A stretch of DNA of 38,082 nucleotides from positions 1-38,082 of the forward strand of contig JAQICF010000155.1 of the NCBI GenBank assembly GCA_027858795.1, given 5' to 3'. Source of the DNA: Candidatus Delongbacteria bacterium (GTDB lineage Bacteria > Delongbacteria > UBA4055). The notes under the pieces were generated by a model. That model was not told the origin of the DNA, searched no databases, and saw only the letters and a list, made by a program, of their open reading frames with translations. Shown one piece after another: positions 19,765 to 29,244 of the stretch (within the stretch, counting starts at the first letter, position 1; every line of letters begins with the position of its first letter). The position numbers were made by a program, and so were the translations under genes.

Positions 19765-22700
19765 TTGAATGATATTCCATCTTCAATAAAAGACAACAGA
19801 AAAAGAGGAAGTGTTGGAGATTTTTTAAAAGAACAAATTGACACGGGCAGTAAATTATCTATAGTCTCAGCTTATTTTACTATTTATGCGTATAAAAGGC
19901 TTAAGAACAAACTTGATGATATAAAATCTCTTAATTTTTTATTTGGAGAACCCACTTTTATAAAATCAGTTGATCCAGACAATTTCAATAATAAAAAATT
20001 TAAAATAGAAGATGACAAACTAATAATTCCACTTGAAAATAGATTAGAGCAAAAATCTATAGCTAAAGAATGTAGTGAATGGATAAAAAAAAATGTTAAT
20101 ATAAAATCCATGGTAAAACCGAATTTTTTACATGGTAAAATGTATCATGTTGAGAAAAAAAATGGTATTCAAAAAGCCATTCTTGGAAGTTCTAATTTTA
20201 CAGTAAATGGACTTGGACTTGGTGGTAGCCCTAATATTGAGTTAAATATGGAAGTCACAGATGATCGTGACAGAATTGATCTGTTAAATTGGTTTCATGA
20301 GATTTGGAATGATGATTCAGGTTTAGTTGAGGATGTAAAAGAAGAGGTTTTAAAGTATATTGAACAATTGTATACTGAAAACGATCCCGAATTCATATAC
20401 TACAAAACTTTGTATCATCTATTTGATAAATTTTTATCTGAGCAAAAACAGAGTGGTCTACTAAACGAAAATATTGGCTTTTTTGAAACAAAAGTATGGA
20501 ATATGCTTTACTCTTTTCAAAAAGATGCAGTAAAGGGGAGCATAAATAAAATCATAAAGCATAATGGTTGCATTATCGCCGATAGTGTAGGTTTAGGTAA
20601 AACTTTTGAAGCTCTAGCAGTAATAAAGTATTTTGAACTTCTTAACTATAAAATATTAGTATTGTGCCCAAAGAAATTAAGTGATAACTGGACAACTTAT
20701 CAAGCACACAATAATAGTTTATTAAATCCTTTACTTGATGATCGAATGGGATATACAGTTTTAAGTCATACTGATTTAAGTCGCGATAAAGGTAGATCTA
20801 TAGGTAATATTGACTTAGCAACCTTGAATTGGGGAAATTATGATCTTGTTGTTATTGACGAATCTCATAATTTTAGAAATAACACGAAAGGTAAGGTGGA
20901 TGAAGAAGGCAATATCATTAAAAAAAGTAGATATGCCAAATTAATGGATGATATCATTAATTCAGGAATAAATACTAAAATATTAATGCTTTCTGCAACA
21001 CCAGTTAACAACAATCTAAAAGATTTAAGAAATCAGCTTTATTTTATTTCAGGTGGTAAAGAAGATGCTTTCAAAGAACGTACTGGAGTAAAAAACTTAG
21101 CACAAACTATAAAAAATGCACAGACTGTTTTTACTCATTGGTCTGCTCCAAAAAAGAATGAAAAAAGAAATGTTAAAGAACTACTTGAAAAATTAGACTC
21201 TTCATTTTTCAAGCTTCTAGATGAGCTTACTATAGCTCGTTCAAGAAAGCATATTACAACATACTATAAATCTGAGATGGAAAAAATTGGTGCTTTCCCT
21301 GTAAGATTACCTGTTATATCAAAAGCTCCTGAAATTGATATAAAGGATGAGTTTCCTTCTTACGATAGAATAAATCAAGAAATAATGACGTATAAACTTT
21401 CTCTATTTAATCCTGCTGCTTATGTAAAGAATGATTTCAAAGCTTACTACGAAGAAAAAGCAGGAAAAGTCGTTGCAGCTTTTTCACAGGCAGATAGAGA
21501 ACACTTTCTTATTGGAATGATGAAAATGAATTTTCTAAAACGATTAGAAAGTTCAATTAGATCTTTTGAGATCTCAATGGAACGTACAATAGAGAAAATA
21601 ACTAATTTGGAAAATAGAATAAAAGACTATAATACGACTTCCGTAAATGACACTTCATTAGAATCTTTAGATATGTTTGAGGATGAGGATGAAGAATTAA
21701 ATGAAGCTAATAGCATTGGTAAAAAACTTAAATATAATTTAGATCATCTTGATCTAAAATTGTGGTTGGAAGATTTAAAAAGTGATAAAGATGCGCTTGT
21801 GTTGCTTAAAAATTCTGCAAAAGCAGTAACACCCCTCAGAGATAAAAAACTATTTGAATTAAAAGATATTATAAAAGCTAAAATCAATAAACCCCTCAAT
21901 TTAGGCAATAAAAAAGTAGTCGTTTTTACAGCATTTTCTGACACAGCAAATTACATTCATGATAATTTATTTGAATTTGTTACTAAAGAACTGAATTTAC
22001 ATATTGCTCTTGTTACAGGTGGTGGTTCAAATAAATCAACTCTTGGGAGTAATGAATATAATAATATTCTTACCAATTTTTCTCCAATTTCAAAAAATAG
22101 AGACAAAATAAGTACAATGCCTCAAGATGAAGAGATTGATATTCTTATTGCCACAGACTGTATCTCAGAAGGTCAAAATTTGCAAGATTGTGATTATCTT
22201 GTAAATTATGATATACATTGGAATCCCGTTCGCATTATTCAACGATTTGGTAGGATTGATAGACTCGGTAGTAAAAACAGTAAAATTCAGTTAATGAATT
22301 TCTGGCCTACGGATGATCTTAACAATTATATAAATCTAAAAGATCGAGTTGAATCCAGAATGGCTTTAGTTGATATTACTGCAACAGGAGAAGAGAATTT
22401 ATTGGACACTGACCAGTTGCATGATTTAATTGAAGAAGATTTGAAATTTAGAAACAGACAGCTTAAAAAACTTCAAAAAGAAGTCTTAGATTTGGAAGAA
22501 CTTGACGAAAATATATCTTTAAGTGAGTTTACACTTGATGACTTCAGGATAGAACTTTCCAACTATATAGAAAAAAATAAAAAACGATTAGAAGATTCTC
22601 CACTAGGTTTATATGCTGTTGTACCATCTCCAACGGGAGAGTACTATAAAATTGGGAAGTATAATGATATTAGTGATACCGCAAAAGAAATTATGAAACC

Positions 22701-23103
22701 CGGTGTTATTTATTGTTTAAAGCAAAAAGGTAATACTGATGGAAATGAAACTGTCAATCCTTTATCTCCATATTTTTTAGTTTATGTCCGGGATGATAAT
22801 ACCGTCCGTTTTAATTATACTCACCCAAAGCAAATACTTGAAATTTTCAGATTGCTTGCGAGCGGTAAAGATACTCCTTGCGAAAAATTATGTGATATCT
22901 TTAATGATGAAACTGAGAATGGTTCAAATATGGCAACCTATAGCGCAATGTTAAAAACAGCAATATCTGAAATAAACAGAGTTTTCAAAAAACGAGTAAA
23001 TATTAGACTGACAAATAATAGAGATGCACTTCTTATTCCAAATTCAGACAATCAGGAAGCAAGCGAACATTTTGAACTTATTACTTGGTTAATTTTAAGG
23101 TAA
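19765..23103 (+). CDS. PLD-nuclease-like domain fused to SNF2-type helicase
   Basis: 1112 aa. The start is TTG at 19765, 8 nt after GAGG; no better start is in frame. Residues 1-200 form a phospholipase-D-like domain with one HKD-type motif (HGKMY, H about 124, K about 126; GSSNFT about 142). PLD nucleases with one such motif work as dimers. A superfamily 2 helicase/translocase follows: Walker A ADSVGLGKT (about 271-280), DESH (about 360), LSATPVNN, TDCISEGQNLQDCDYLVNYD and QRFGRIDRLGS (about 824-834). The region 470-690 between the two lobes is an insertion with coiled-coil character, and the last ~200 residues are unassigned. The methyltransferase gene starts 3 nt downstream. The pair probably forms an ATP-dependent restriction-modification-like complex. 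It is not canonical DISARM or BREX, because no drmA/drmB, pglZ or brxC is present. Confidence 0.88.
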   Translation: MNDIPSSIKDNRKRGSVGDFLKEQIDTGSKLSIVSAYFTIYAYKRLKNKLDDIKSLNFLFGEPTFIKSVDPDNFNNKKFKIEDDKLIIPLENRLEQKSIAKECSEWIKKNVNIKSMVKPNFLHGKMYHVEKKNGIQKAILGSSNFTVNGLGLGGSPNIELNMEVTDDRDRIDLLNWFHEIWNDDSGLVEDVKEEVLKYIEQLYTENDPEFIYYKTLYHLFDKFLSEQKQSGLLNENIGFFETKVWNMLYSFQKDAVKGSINKIIKHNGCIIADSVGLGKTFEALAVIKYFELLNYKILVLCPKKLSDNWTTYQAHNNSLLNPLLDDRMGYTVLSHTDLSRDKGRSIGNIDLATLNWGNYDLVVIDESHNFRNNTKGKVDEEGNIIKKSRYAKLMDDIINSGINTKILMLSATPVNNNLKDLRNQLYFISGGKEDAFKERTGVKNLAQTIKNAQTVFTHWSAPKKNEKRNVKELLEKLDSSFFKLLDELTIARSRKHITTYYKSEMEKIGAFPVRLPVISKAPEIDIKDEFPSYDRINQEIMTYKLSLFNPAAYVKNDFKAYYEEKAGKVVAAFSQADREHFLIGMMKMNFLKRLESSIRSFEISMERTIEKITNLENRIKDYNTTSVNDTSLESLDMFEDEDEELNEANSIGKKLKYNLDHLDLKLWLEDLKSDKDALVLLKNSAKAVTPLRDKKLFELKDIIKAKINKPLNLGNKKVVVFTAFSDTANYIHDNLFEFVTKELNLHIALVTGGGSNKSTLGSNEYNNILTNFSPISKNRDKISTMPQDEEIDILIATDCISEGQNLQDCDYLVNYDIHWNPVRIIQRFGRIDRLGSKNSKIQLMNFWPTDDLNNYINLKDRVESRMALVDITATGEENLLDTDQLHDLIEEDLKFRNRQLKKLQKEVLDLEELDENISLSEFTLDDFRIELSNYIEKNKKRLEDSPLGLYAVVPSPTGEYYKIGKYNDISDTAKEIMKPGVIYCLKQKGNTDGNETVNPLSPYFLVYVRDDNTVRFNYTHPKQILEIFRLLASGKDTPCEKLCDIFNDETENGSNMATYSAMLKTAISEINRVFKKRVNIRLTNNRDALLIPNSDNQEASEHFELITWLILR

Positions 23104-23106
23104 ATT

Positions 23107-26100
23107 ATGGTAGAAATTAAACAAAAAATTGAAACTTCAATAAAAGCTATTCGAGATGGTGATTTATTTACCAGCACTTTATCGCTTTTTAACTCACTTG
23201 GTTACAATACAAAGCGACAGAGTAGATTAGATAATACAACTTATGATGAATTTGAAAAAAGTTTTTTAAAACATAATGACAATATCAGAGATATAGCCAA
23301 ATTTAAAGAAAAAGCATACACTGATGATTGGTTAAAAATTGAACTTCTTTTTCAACTTACAGATATGGAAATGGGAATCAACAATGATTTATTTGATACA
23401 GTCAAATTTGATAATACAATAATAAATGCATATTTATTTTTTGCGATTGATTTGAAAAAGGACAAATATACTAGAACTCAACTTTCTGATATGACTAGAC
23501 AAGTCAATAAAGTATTCTCAATGCCTGTTATGATACTTTTCAAGCATGGTGATGAAATTACTTTGTCCATAATTAAGAGGAGATTGAATAAGAAAGATGA
23601 AAGTCGAGATGTTTTAGAAAAAGTTACTTTGATAAAGGATATTAATACAATAAATTCTCATAGGGCTCATATTGAAATATTTTTTGACTTAAGTTTGGAT
23701 GAGATAAGAAAAGAATATACTGTAACTAACTTTGTAGAACTTCAGACAGCTTGGCAAAAAATATTAGATCTAAAGAAGCTAAACGAAAAGTTCTATGAAG
23801 AAGTATCAACTTGGTATTATTATGCAATAAAAGAAATTAAATTACCTCTTAGACCTGAATTTTATAAGGATGATAAAGAAAACACAAAACATTTTTCGGT
23901 AAGACTTATTAGTCGGCTCCTGTTTAGTTGGTTTTTAAAAGAAATGGGATTAATTGACAAGAAATTACTTGAATTAAAATTAGATAATATCGGGCTGTTG
24001 TTTAATGATACGCCTGAAAATAAACTTTTTCTTAATCAAAATAGTTATTATCGATCAGTTCTTCAAAATATTTTTTTTTCATCACTTAATACTCCTCAAA
24101 ATGAAAGAAAAGCCTTTTATTATGAGAAACAACTTTCCGTTGATATAGATCTATTTAAGAAAATTCCATATTTAAATGGTGGATTATTTGAAAAATTAGA
24201 AGAAGATAACTGTAATGATAGAATTGAAGATTCAAAGATTAGAATACCCAATGAGCTTTTTTATGCAGAAGAGATAAGTGTAAAAGTTGATAAAAAAGAG
24301 AAGAAAACAAAAGGCTTAAACAAAATATTTGAACATTATAAATTTACTGTTGATGAAAACACTTCTTTTGAAGAAGAAGTAGCTCTTGATCCGGAGCTTT
24401 TAGGGTTGATATTTGAAAATTTATTAGCAGAAATTGACCCTAATGACAATGTTTCTAAAACAGCAAAAAAAGCAACGGGGTCATTTTATACTCCAAGAAA
24501 AATAATAGATTACATGGTGAACGAGTCCCTATTACTCTATTTTAAAAATTTCTTTTCGAATAATAAATCATACATCAAAGACATCGAAGAACTCATCTAT
24601 TATGAAAAATGCACTGACGATATTACTTTTAAAAATAAGATAATCAACGCAATAGATGAAATAAAAGTTCTAGATCCTGCTTGTGGTTCAGGGGCTTTTC
24701 CAATGGGTATGCTCCATAAATTAGTAAGAATATTAAAAGTAGTAGATGAAAGCAATCATCTTTGGATTGAAAAACAAATAAATCGCTTACCGATCGAATT
24801 AAGAGAACAAACCAGAAAAGATCTTATACGGCATGAATTTAATTATTCCAGGAAGTTGGGTATAATAAGGAATAGTATTTATAGTATTGATATACAACCA
24901 ATGGCAGTAATGATATCAAAACTGAGATTTTTTATATCTCTGCTTATTGAGCAAGATATTGATCTGAAAGGTGCAGAACATAATTATCATATTTCTCCCT
25001 TGCCAAATTTAGAAACAAAAATTATTTGTGCCAATACTTTAAAAGATACTTCATTTCAAGTTGATATGTTTACTGATCAAACTATAGAAGTATTAATTGA
25101 AGCTAAAGAAAAATATTACCAAAATAGTAATCTCTCAATTGATGAAAAGAGTAGTCTCTTAATAACTATCATAGATGCCCTTAATTCCGTTTATCCTGAT
25201 TTTGCTCAAGAAATAACAGGAAAATTAGAATCAGATAAATTAAGTAAAGAATTGGAAAATAAGAAATATCTACGAGAATGGTTTAAGCATAGTAATATTT
25301 CAGCTCCTTTCTTTAATATGGATATTTTTTATCCTGAACTCGCAGGAGGAGGTTTTGACATAGTAATTGGAAACCCTCCTTACGGTGGAGACAAGATACC
25401 TGATGAAGTAAAGAATAATCTTGAATTAGGAAGTAAAGACCCTTATGGGGCTTTTATTGCAAGGTTTCTAGGCAATGGATTCTCTATGGAATCAGACGGT
25501 CGAAGAACCCCTTTAAAAACAAACGGAATTCTATCTTATATTGTAAGTGATACTTTTATGACAATTAAAACTCATTTACCGTTAAGAAAACAGATGATAA
25601 ACAATAAAATCCATAAAATGATTAGGGTTCATCCTGATACTTTTAAAGCAACTGTAAATACGGCTGTTATATTATGTGAAAAGCAAGCAGTTAATAGTGT
25701 TTCTGAAAAAGGAATTGAAAATTCACATATATGCACTATGGCAGACTTAACAACTGTAAGTATACACGATAATCATGACCGATTTGTTGAGCTACTTTAC
25801 CAAACAACTGAATCTGAAGTTACAGAGGTTATTGAAACAGAAGGTGATAAACTGCCTGTACTTCGTATGAAAGGTGAAAACTGGACAAGTGAGAGTAGTG
25901 AAGAGTATGCCATATATACTTATCCGCAGAATTTGATTAATACAAATAGTAATACTCCATTTTTTGTTGCAAGTCCTAAACTTTTTGGATTTATGAATGA
26001 TAATAACGATCTTGATAATCGAGTGCGACTTGATTGGAAGAAGATTAATGATGAAAAAGTTCAGGTTAGAACCATAAAATTTAATGAAAAGAATATTGAG

Positions 26101-27666
26101 ATAGTTAAACTTGGGGACATCTCAGAAGTAAAACGAGGAATCGATACAGGTAAGAATGATGAATATTTATTTCAAAAAAAAGAAGCAAGAGGTAATTATC
26201 AAGATATTTCTACTTTGAAAGACAAAATAATAAGTACTGAAGAATTAAGGGAGATATGTAAGACAAATGAAATTCGTGAACGCCTTATAAAAGAAGGATT
26301 TGCTCAAAGAGTAACTGATAAATACGGAATTTATTTTAATGGTAAATATATTATCCCATTTGATAAAGGCGGAGAATCTGATGCAAAAAAAGGATTTATT
26401 CCAAATTATTACATTGAAACAGATTATTATATTAATTGGTCTAATATTTCTGTGAAAAGTCTTTATGAAAGAGCCAAATTTTCAACTGCTAAAGCAAATT
26501 TAAGAAATCCAAGATTTTGGTTTTTAAATGGAATTACATATAGTGCAAGGGGAGTTTATTCACCATCGTACAGGCTAAACTCTGCCTCCATTTTTGATTC
26601 AAATGGGTCATCTTTATTTCCTCTCGATGATACTTCAAAAAATGTAAAAAGAATCTTAATTTTATTAGTTTCTAAGCTCAATAGGTACAGCCTGAAAAAT
26701 TTTTGTGGACATACTATTGCATCTGAGGTTGATGAGTTAAAAGAAATACCAATTTATTATGAATATAGTACAATTTCAAAAACATTAGATTGCATTGATT
26801 CTATTATAGAAAAACAAAAAGAAAATCCTCGTTACGATTATGCAAATAATGAACAAATCGAAATTGATAACCTTGTTTACGAAGCATATGGTTTAAATTC
26901 AGATGATATAAAAGAAGTTGAGAACTGGTATACCCGTAGATATCCAAATTTAAAACAGACAAAGAAATCAGGTCTTGAACATGAAGTTATTGAAAAACTG
27001 AAAAAGCAGAAAAAGTATTTCTCTTATGAAAATATTAAAGCATTGCTTGAAGAAGAAAAATTAGAGATTACACCATCATCGCTTAAAAGCTATGTGTTTG
27101 AACTAGTACACAAAGGAATTATTTTCGATGCCGGCAAAGGCTGGTATTCTTCAATAGAAAAGGAGTTTAATCTAAACACAAAGCCTGTAGAATCAGTAAT
27201 AAGAAAAATTAAAAAATCACTTCCTTTATTAGAGTTTTCCTGCTGGTCAACTGAACAGATCAATTCATATACTCATCATATACTTTCAAGGTTTATTGTT
27301 TTTATTTATACAGAATCCGATTTCATTAGAAATACCGCTGAAGTATTAATTCAAGCGGGTTACAAAGTATATGAAAATCCAAATAAAGATGAAATTGAGA
27401 AATATTTTCGGGTTGAAGATAAAACTGTAGTTATTCTACCATCTATTACAAAACAACCTGAGAGTATTAATAACTTTTCTCCAATCGAAAAACTTTTAAT
27501 TGATTTGCATATTGAAAATAATAAATTCAAAATTATGGAAAATTCAGAAGTTGATGAAGTTATAATTAAAGCAATAAATTCAGGTAGAATCAATATCTCA
27601 GCTATGAATTCCTATGCAAAAAGAAGGAATTCGGATGTTTTAAATACAATCAACCAAGTCCAATAA
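23107..27666 (+). CDS. Eco57I-type adenine DNA methyltransferase with fused AbiEi-like antitoxin domain
   Basis: 1519 aa. Residues 1-230 are an N-terminal domain of unknown role (YLFFAIDLKKDKYTR, MPVMILFKHGDEITL). The amino-methyltransferase core has FYTPRKIIDYMV (about 460), motif I DPACGSGAF (about 523) and motif IV NPPYGG (about 755), so N6-adenine methylation is expected. Residues 1000-1280 are probably the target-recognition region. From 1286 the protein changes character: a winged-helix-like part (YENIKALLEEE, then LVHKGIIFDAGKGWYS) is followed by a domain with VVILPSITKQPES, SPIEKLLIDL (about 1458) and NSYAKRRN. That matches the AbiEi/DUF6577 type of antitoxin normally encoded as a separate gene upstream of AbiEii toxins. 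Here it is fused, and the toxin gene is next. The fusion is read from motifs, not from a search. Confidence 0.85.
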   Translation: MVEIKQKIETSIKAIRDGDLFTSTLSLFNSLGYNTKRQSRLDNTTYDEFEKSFLKHNDNIRDIAKFKEKAYTDDWLKIELLFQLTDMEMGINNDLFDTVKFDNTIINAYLFFAIDLKKDKYTRTQLSDMTRQVNKVFSMPVMILFKHGDEITLSIIKRRLNKKDESRDVLEKVTLIKDINTINSHRAHIEIFFDLSLDEIRKEYTVTNFVELQTAWQKILDLKKLNEKFYEEVSTWYYYAIKEIKLPLRPEFYKDDKENTKHFSVRLISRLLFSWFLKEMGLIDKKLLELKLDNIGLLFNDTPENKLFLNQNSYYRSVLQNIFFSSLNTPQNERKAFYYEKQLSVDIDLFKKIPYLNGGLFEKLEEDNCNDRIEDSKIRIPNELFYAEEISVKVDKKEKKTKGLNKIFEHYKFTVDENTSFEEEVALDPELLGLIFENLLAEIDPNDNVSKTAKKATGSFYTPRKIIDYMVNESLLLYFKNFFSNNKSYIKDIEELIYYEKCTDDITFKNKIINAIDEIKVLDPACGSGAFPMGMLHKLVRILKVVDESNHLWIEKQINRLPIELREQTRKDLIRHEFNYSRKLGIIRNSIYSIDIQPMAVMISKLRFFISLLIEQDIDLKGAEHNYHISPLPNLETKIICANTLKDTSFQVDMFTDQTIEVLIEAKEKYYQNSNLSIDEKSSLLITIIDALNSVYPDFAQEITGKLESDKLSKELENKKYLREWFKHSNISAPFFNMDIFYPELAGGGFDIVIGNPPYGGDKIPDEVKNNLELGSKDPYGAFIARFLGNGFSMESDGRRTPLKTNGILSYIVSDTFMTIKTHLPLRKQMINNKIHKMIRVHPDTFKATVNTAVILCEKQAVNSVSEKGIENSHICTMADLTTVSIHDNHDRFVELLYQTTESEVTEVIETEGDKLPVLRMKGENWTSESSEEYAIYTYPQNLINTNSNTPFFVASPKLFGFMNDNNDLDNRVRLDWKKINDEKVQVRTIKFNEKNIEIVKLGDISEVKRGIDTGKNDEYLFQKKEARGNYQDISTLKDKIISTEELREICKTNEIRERLIKEGFAQRVTDKYGIYFNGKYIIPFDKGGESDAKKGFIPNYYIETDYYINWSNISVKSLYERAKFSTAKANLRNPRFWFLNGITYSARGVYSPSYRLNSASIFDSNGSSLFPLDDTSKNVKRILILLVSKLNRYSLKNFCGHTIASEVDELKEIPIYYEYSTISKTLDCIDSIIEKQKENPRYDYANNEQIEIDNLVYEAYGLNSDDIKEVENWYTRRYPNLKQTKKSGLEHEVIEKLKKQKKYFSYENIKALLEEEKLEITPSSLKSYVFELVHKGIIFDAGKGWYSSIEKEFNLNTKPVESVIRKIKKSLPLLEFSCWSTEQINSYTHHILSRFIVFIYTESDFIRNTAEVLIQAGYKVYENPNKDEIEKYFRVEDKTVVILPSITKQPESINNFSPIEKLLIDLHIENNKFKIMENSEVDEVIIKAINSGRINISAMNSYAKRRNSDVLNTINQVQ

Positions 27667-27689
27667 GCTTCATGAATTGGAGATGGTTG
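27651..27689 (+). promoter_or_regulatory. Hairpin across the methyltransferase-antitoxin stop codon
   Basis: CAACCAAGTCCAAT (27651-27664) and ATTGGAGATGGTTG (27676-27689) are inverted repeats matching at 12 of 14 positions, with an 11-nt loop. The stop TAA (27664-27666) lies at the top of the left arm. No T-run follows, so it is not an obvious terminator. It could attenuate expression of the toxin gene 58 nt downstream, or serve as a second operator, since it contains the GATGGTT heptamer of the 19720-19745 repeat. Confidence 0.5.
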
Positions 27690-27746
27690 GTCGAATTAGA
27701 AACACAATCAGACACTCAGATTTTAAAATAGGAAAAATAAATATTG

Positions 27747-28832
27747 ATGGATAATTTTATAAAAGAAATATGTTTTACCGAGGATTGGATAAAAAATAAA
27801 AGAAAGCATACATCTGATAACATCACATTAATCGAGAAAACTATTCATGCTTTTGCATTACTTGGTTACTTAGTACAATCTGAATTTGAATTTATATTTA
27901 AAGGAGGTACATGCATTTTACTCCATGTACCTATAGTTAAGAGACTTTCAATAGATATTGACATTATTTTTGGAGGAAATATTGATGATTTTCAGAAATT
28001 TCTCTCTGAGATACCTGGTAATTCTCCCTTTACGAGATATGAAGAAGATGAACGTGGGGCGAGAGGATTGCCTAATAGAAAACATTTTAAGTTCTTTTAT
28101 CTTTCATCGATTTCAAATGAAGAGGAATCGGTTTTATTAGATATCGTTTTAGAAGACATAGAACATATACAATATACCGAGTCCAAATTAATTAAAACCG
28201 AATATTTTGATACAGTTTTTGATTTGTCAGCAAATATACCTACTATTGAAGGATTATTGGGAGATAAATTAACTGCTTTTGCTCCTCACACAATTGGTGT
28301 GCCTTTTAAAACGGAGAAAGGTGATAGTATGACAATGCAGGTAGCAAAACAACTCTTTGATATTGGAGAATTATTTAATATTGCAACCGACTTTGACAAA
28401 TTATCTAAATCTTTTAGAAATACTTACACAGTGGAAAGTACTTATCGAGAAAATACTTTTACAGAAGAACATGTTTTACACGATATTATTGATATTTCAG
28501 CATTGATTTGTCACATTAATTTAACAGGATATAAAGATAGGGAAGATAGCGATAATATAAAAGATGGTGTGAGTAGGTTAGTAAGTCATTTGGTTAATAA
28601 CAGCAAATTTAGCATTGACAAAGACTTAAAAATTACCGCAGCAAAAGTCTTTTTTATAGCAAATTCAATTAAATATAATAGAACTCACAATTTGCAAGAG
28701 TTGAGATTTACAGATGAAAACATAAATGAAATCAGAGATGTTTCACTTGATAAACCTTATAATTTTTTAAATAAATTAAAGCAAATTGTACCAGAAGCAT
28801 TTTACTATATCTGGCAAGGAATTAAAGAATGA
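27747..28832 (+). CDS. AbiEii/AbiGii-type nucleotidyltransferase toxin
   Basis: 361 aa from the ATG; a TTG one codon earlier (27744) is also possible because AGGA at 27730 is closer to it. The nucleotidyltransferase signature is FIFKGGTCILLHVPIVKRLSIDIDIIF, giving the GG-x-x plus D-x-D pair that binds metal. GDKLTAFAPHTIGVPF and the KQLFDIGELF segment follow, both typical of the AbiEii group. Such toxins block growth by transferring nucleotides to RNA, for example tRNA acceptor ends in related enzymes, and are neutralised by AbiEi-type partners. No separate antitoxin gene exists here; the AbiEi-like domain is the C-terminus of the preceding methyltransferase. The stop overlaps the next start (ATGA). 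Confidence 0.85.
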   Translation: MDNFIKEICFTEDWIKNKRKHTSDNITLIEKTIHAFALLGYLVQSEFEFIFKGGTCILLHVPIVKRLSIDIDIIFGGNIDDFQKFLSEIPGNSPFTRYEEDERGARGLPNRKHFKFFYLSSISNEEESVLLDIVLEDIEHIQYTESKLIKTEYFDTVFDLSANIPTIEGLLGDKLTAFAPHTIGVPFKTEKGDSMTMQVAKQLFDIGELFNIATDFDKLSKSFRNTYTVESTYRENTFTEEHVLHDIIDISALICHINLTGYKDREDSDNIKDGVSRLVSHLVNNSKFSIDKDLKITAAKVFFIANSIKYNRTHNLQELRFTDENINEIRDVSLDKPYNFLNKLKQIVPEAFYYIWQGIKE

Positions 28833-29230
28833 AATATTGGTTAGTACGATCACCATACAAAACTAGGAAATGGGAAGATGTATTAATGTCATCTATATTT
28901 AAGTTGTATGGAATCCGCAATTATGTTGCGAGAGACAATATATCTAAAATGAGCAAAGGAGATTGTGCTTTATGGTATAGTAGCAGTGCAGGAAAAAAGA
29001 TTTTTGGGACTATGAAAGTTGAGAAAACAGCTTATCAGGATAATACTTCAGAAGGCAATTGGCTTTCATTAGATTTCGTTCCAATTTCTACTTTTGCAAA
29101 CCCTATCACTTTTCAAAAAGTAAAAGAAAATCAAATTTTATCAAAATCAAAAATCATTACTCAAATAAGAATCACAGTTGTTGAGATTACTAAAGAAGAA
29201 TATGATGAAGTATTAAAAGCTGTGAGTTAA
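28829..29230 (+). CDS. EVE-domain protein
   Basis: 133 aa, one complete EVE domain (PUA-like fold). Visible family features are the N-terminal KYWLVRSPYKTRKWEDVL, GIRNYVARDNISKMSKGDCALWYSSS (compare GVRNYQARNxxxxMKxGDxxxFYHS), VEKTAYQD, and the C-terminal pattern of PITFQKVKENQIL followed by RITVVEITKEEY. EVE domains bind modified bases such as 5-methylcytosine or its hydroxylated and glucosylated forms, and often accompany restriction systems. The start overlaps the toxin stop (ATGA), so the two are translationally coupled, which places this protein inside the defence operon. It ends 14 nt before the convergent rsmB stop. Confidence 0.85.
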   Translation: MKYWLVRSPYKTRKWEDVLMSSIFKLYGIRNYVARDNISKMSKGDCALWYSSSAGKKIFGTMKVEKTAYQDNTSEGNWLSLDFVPISTFANPITFQKVKENQILSKSKIITQIRITVVEITKEEYDEVLKAVS

Positions 29231-29244
29231 TATTTGTTAATAAT

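Noticed and set aside
19765..27666. DISARM or BREX system
   Set aside because: The PLD, SNF2 helicase and methyltransferase parts are suggestive, but the defining drmA/drmB or pglZ/brxC genes are absent from the flanks, so I do not use those names.
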